In this document: piece after piece, positions 5,245 through 5,882 of the stretch
Numbering within the stretch: the stretch's first letter is position 1
How the letters are laid out: the number at the start of each line of letters is the position of its first letter
Assembly: GCA_022615275.1 (NCBI GenBank)
Contig: JAKEHA010000330.1
Coordinates: 1 to 5,882 of the forward strand
DNA: 5,882 nt
Reading direction: 5' to 3'
Source of the DNA: Candidatus Latescibacterota bacterium
GTDB lineage: Bacteria; Krumholzibacteriota; Krumholzibacteriia; WVZY01; JAKEHA01
Translations under genes and position numbers: made by a program
The notes under the pieces: model-generated
Databases searched by the model: none
Seen by the model: the letters and a program-made list of their open reading frames with translations, nothing else
What the model was told of the DNA's origin: nothing

Positions 5245-5882
5245 GTGCAACCCAAGAAAATCGTGTTCGTGTCGTCGCTGCGCCGTTACGGCGGGGGAGA
5301 GCGTTGGATGCTGGACACCGCCTCGGGGTTGCGCGCGCGCGGACACGACGCGCGCCTGGTGGCCCGGCCCGGCAGTGTGCTCGCCACACGCGCGCCCGCG
5401 CGCGGCATTCCCCTCACCGAGCTCGAGATGCGCGGCGACGTGGATCCCTTCGCGGTGGCCACGCTGACGGCACTCGTGCGGCGCTTCCAACCCCACGTCA
5501 TCGTCCCCAATCTCGATCGCGAGATTCGCCTGGCCGCGGCCGCGATTCGCGCCGCGCGCGCGCTACGCCCGCGCCCGGCCAAGCCGCGCTTGATCCCGCG
5601 CCGCGGCAGCGAGTTTCCACTCAAGGACAAGCGCCACTATCGAATCGTGTATACCGGCGACGTCGATCGCGTCATCGTCAACTCGGAAGCCACCAAGCGC
5701 ACGATGATGCGCGACGCACCCTGGTTCCCCGAGAGCAAGGCGGTCGTGATCTACAACGGCATCGACGTCACACCCTACGAGGCGCTCGCGGCGCGCCGCG
5801 ACGCGGTGCGCGCCAAGCTGCGCGCGCTGATCGGTGCGCCCGCCGAGGTACCGGTCGTCGCACTCGTGGGCGAACTGAACGA
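5245..5882 (+). CDS. Glycosyltransferase, GT4-like (GT-B fold), N-terminal half, runs off the right edge
   Basis: From GTG at 5245 an open frame of 212 codons continues to the right edge. It begins MQPKKIVFVSSLRRYGGGER: a first beta strand (residues 5-10) followed by the Gly-rich GGGER loop (16-20) and WMLDTASGLRARGHDARLVA, which is the acceptor-side Rossmann opening of GT4-type transferases acting in lipopolysaccharide, capsule or exopolysaccharide assembly. Further family marks are VDRVIVNSEATKR (140-152), VVIYNGIDVTPYE (167-179), and VVALVGELN (204-212). The last opens the nucleotide-sugar-binding domain, where a QKG-type segment normally follows. The visible part is about half of the usual 360-400 residues. 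The donor and acceptor sugars cannot be told, since the C-terminal E-x7-E motif lies outside. There is no ATG start; TTG at 5242 and TTG at 5194 are alternatives with poorer spacing or poor homology. The gene diverges from the surface lipoprotein, and both may concern envelope carbohydrate, which is inference. Confidence 0.85.
   Translation, partial: MQPKKIVFVSSLRRYGGGERWMLDTASGLRARGHDARLVARPGSVLATRAPARGIPLTELEMRGDVDPFAVATLTALVRRFQPHVIVPNLDREIRLAAAAIRAARALRPRPAKPRLIPRRGSEFPLKDKRHYRIVYTGDVDRVIVNSEATKRTMMRDAPWFPESKAVVIYNGIDVTPYEALAARRDAVRAKLRALIGAPAEVPVVALVGELN

Noticed and set aside
3513..5255. A 580-codon minus-strand frame overlapping the lipoprotein, and a 375-codon plus-strand frame (4043-5170)
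   Set aside because: Compositionally Arg-rich shadows without domains. The lipoprotein frame has a signal peptide, a Cys module and a good ribosome binding site.
1..5882. CRISPR array, tRNA, insertion sequence ends or attachment sites
   Set aside because: No regularly spaced repeats, no cloverleaf-like sequence, and no transposase or integrase motif were seen on either strand by reading.

Overview
The window is high-GC bacterial chromosomal DNA with strong third-position G/C bias. The proteins suggest a delta-proteobacterial or Myxococcota-like Gram-negative: a lipoprotein with a short Cys-rich segment right after its lipid-attachment Cys, a GAF-GAF-PP2C phosphatase, and a single-chain Mrp/ApbC ATPase. 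This lineage is inferred from protein style; there is no rRNA or other direct marker.

Layout, left to right. (1) Positions 1 to about 300, minus strand: the remains of a cation diffusion facilitator (CDF) metal transporter. The loop before TM2 is fused in frame to the C-terminal cytoplasmic dimerisation domain. The membrane segments and any start codon are missing, so it is called a pseudogene. (2) 351-1442, plus: an Mrp/NBP35/ApbC-type Fe-S carrier ATPase with a divergent N-terminal domain, behind a short-spaced promoter that implies an almost leaderless mRNA. (3) A weak terminator-like hairpin in the 98-bp gap, then 1541-3373, plus: a soluble two-GAF sensor joined to a SpoIIE/RsbU-type PP2C serine phosphatase. 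(4) 3380-5011, minus, ending 6 bp from the phosphatase: an exported lipoprotein with a Cys-rich N-terminus and a body that looks like an uncharacterised TIM-barrel glycoside hydrolase-like protein. (5) A 233-bp divergent intergenic region, then from 5245 to beyond the right edge, plus: the N-terminal half of a GT4-type glycosyltransferase that starts with GTG.

The genes do not form one obvious pathway. They read as independent units: Fe-S cluster assembly, signalling by partner-switching or phosphoserine removal, and cell-surface carbohydrate functions for the lipoprotein and glycosyltransferase. I see no CRISPR array, tRNA, rRNA, insertion sequence or complete mobile element. The most unusual items are the internally deleted CDF remnant, which sits directly against the mrp promoter, and the degenerate N-terminal domain of the Mrp protein. 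I found no convincing evidence of a new multi-gene system.
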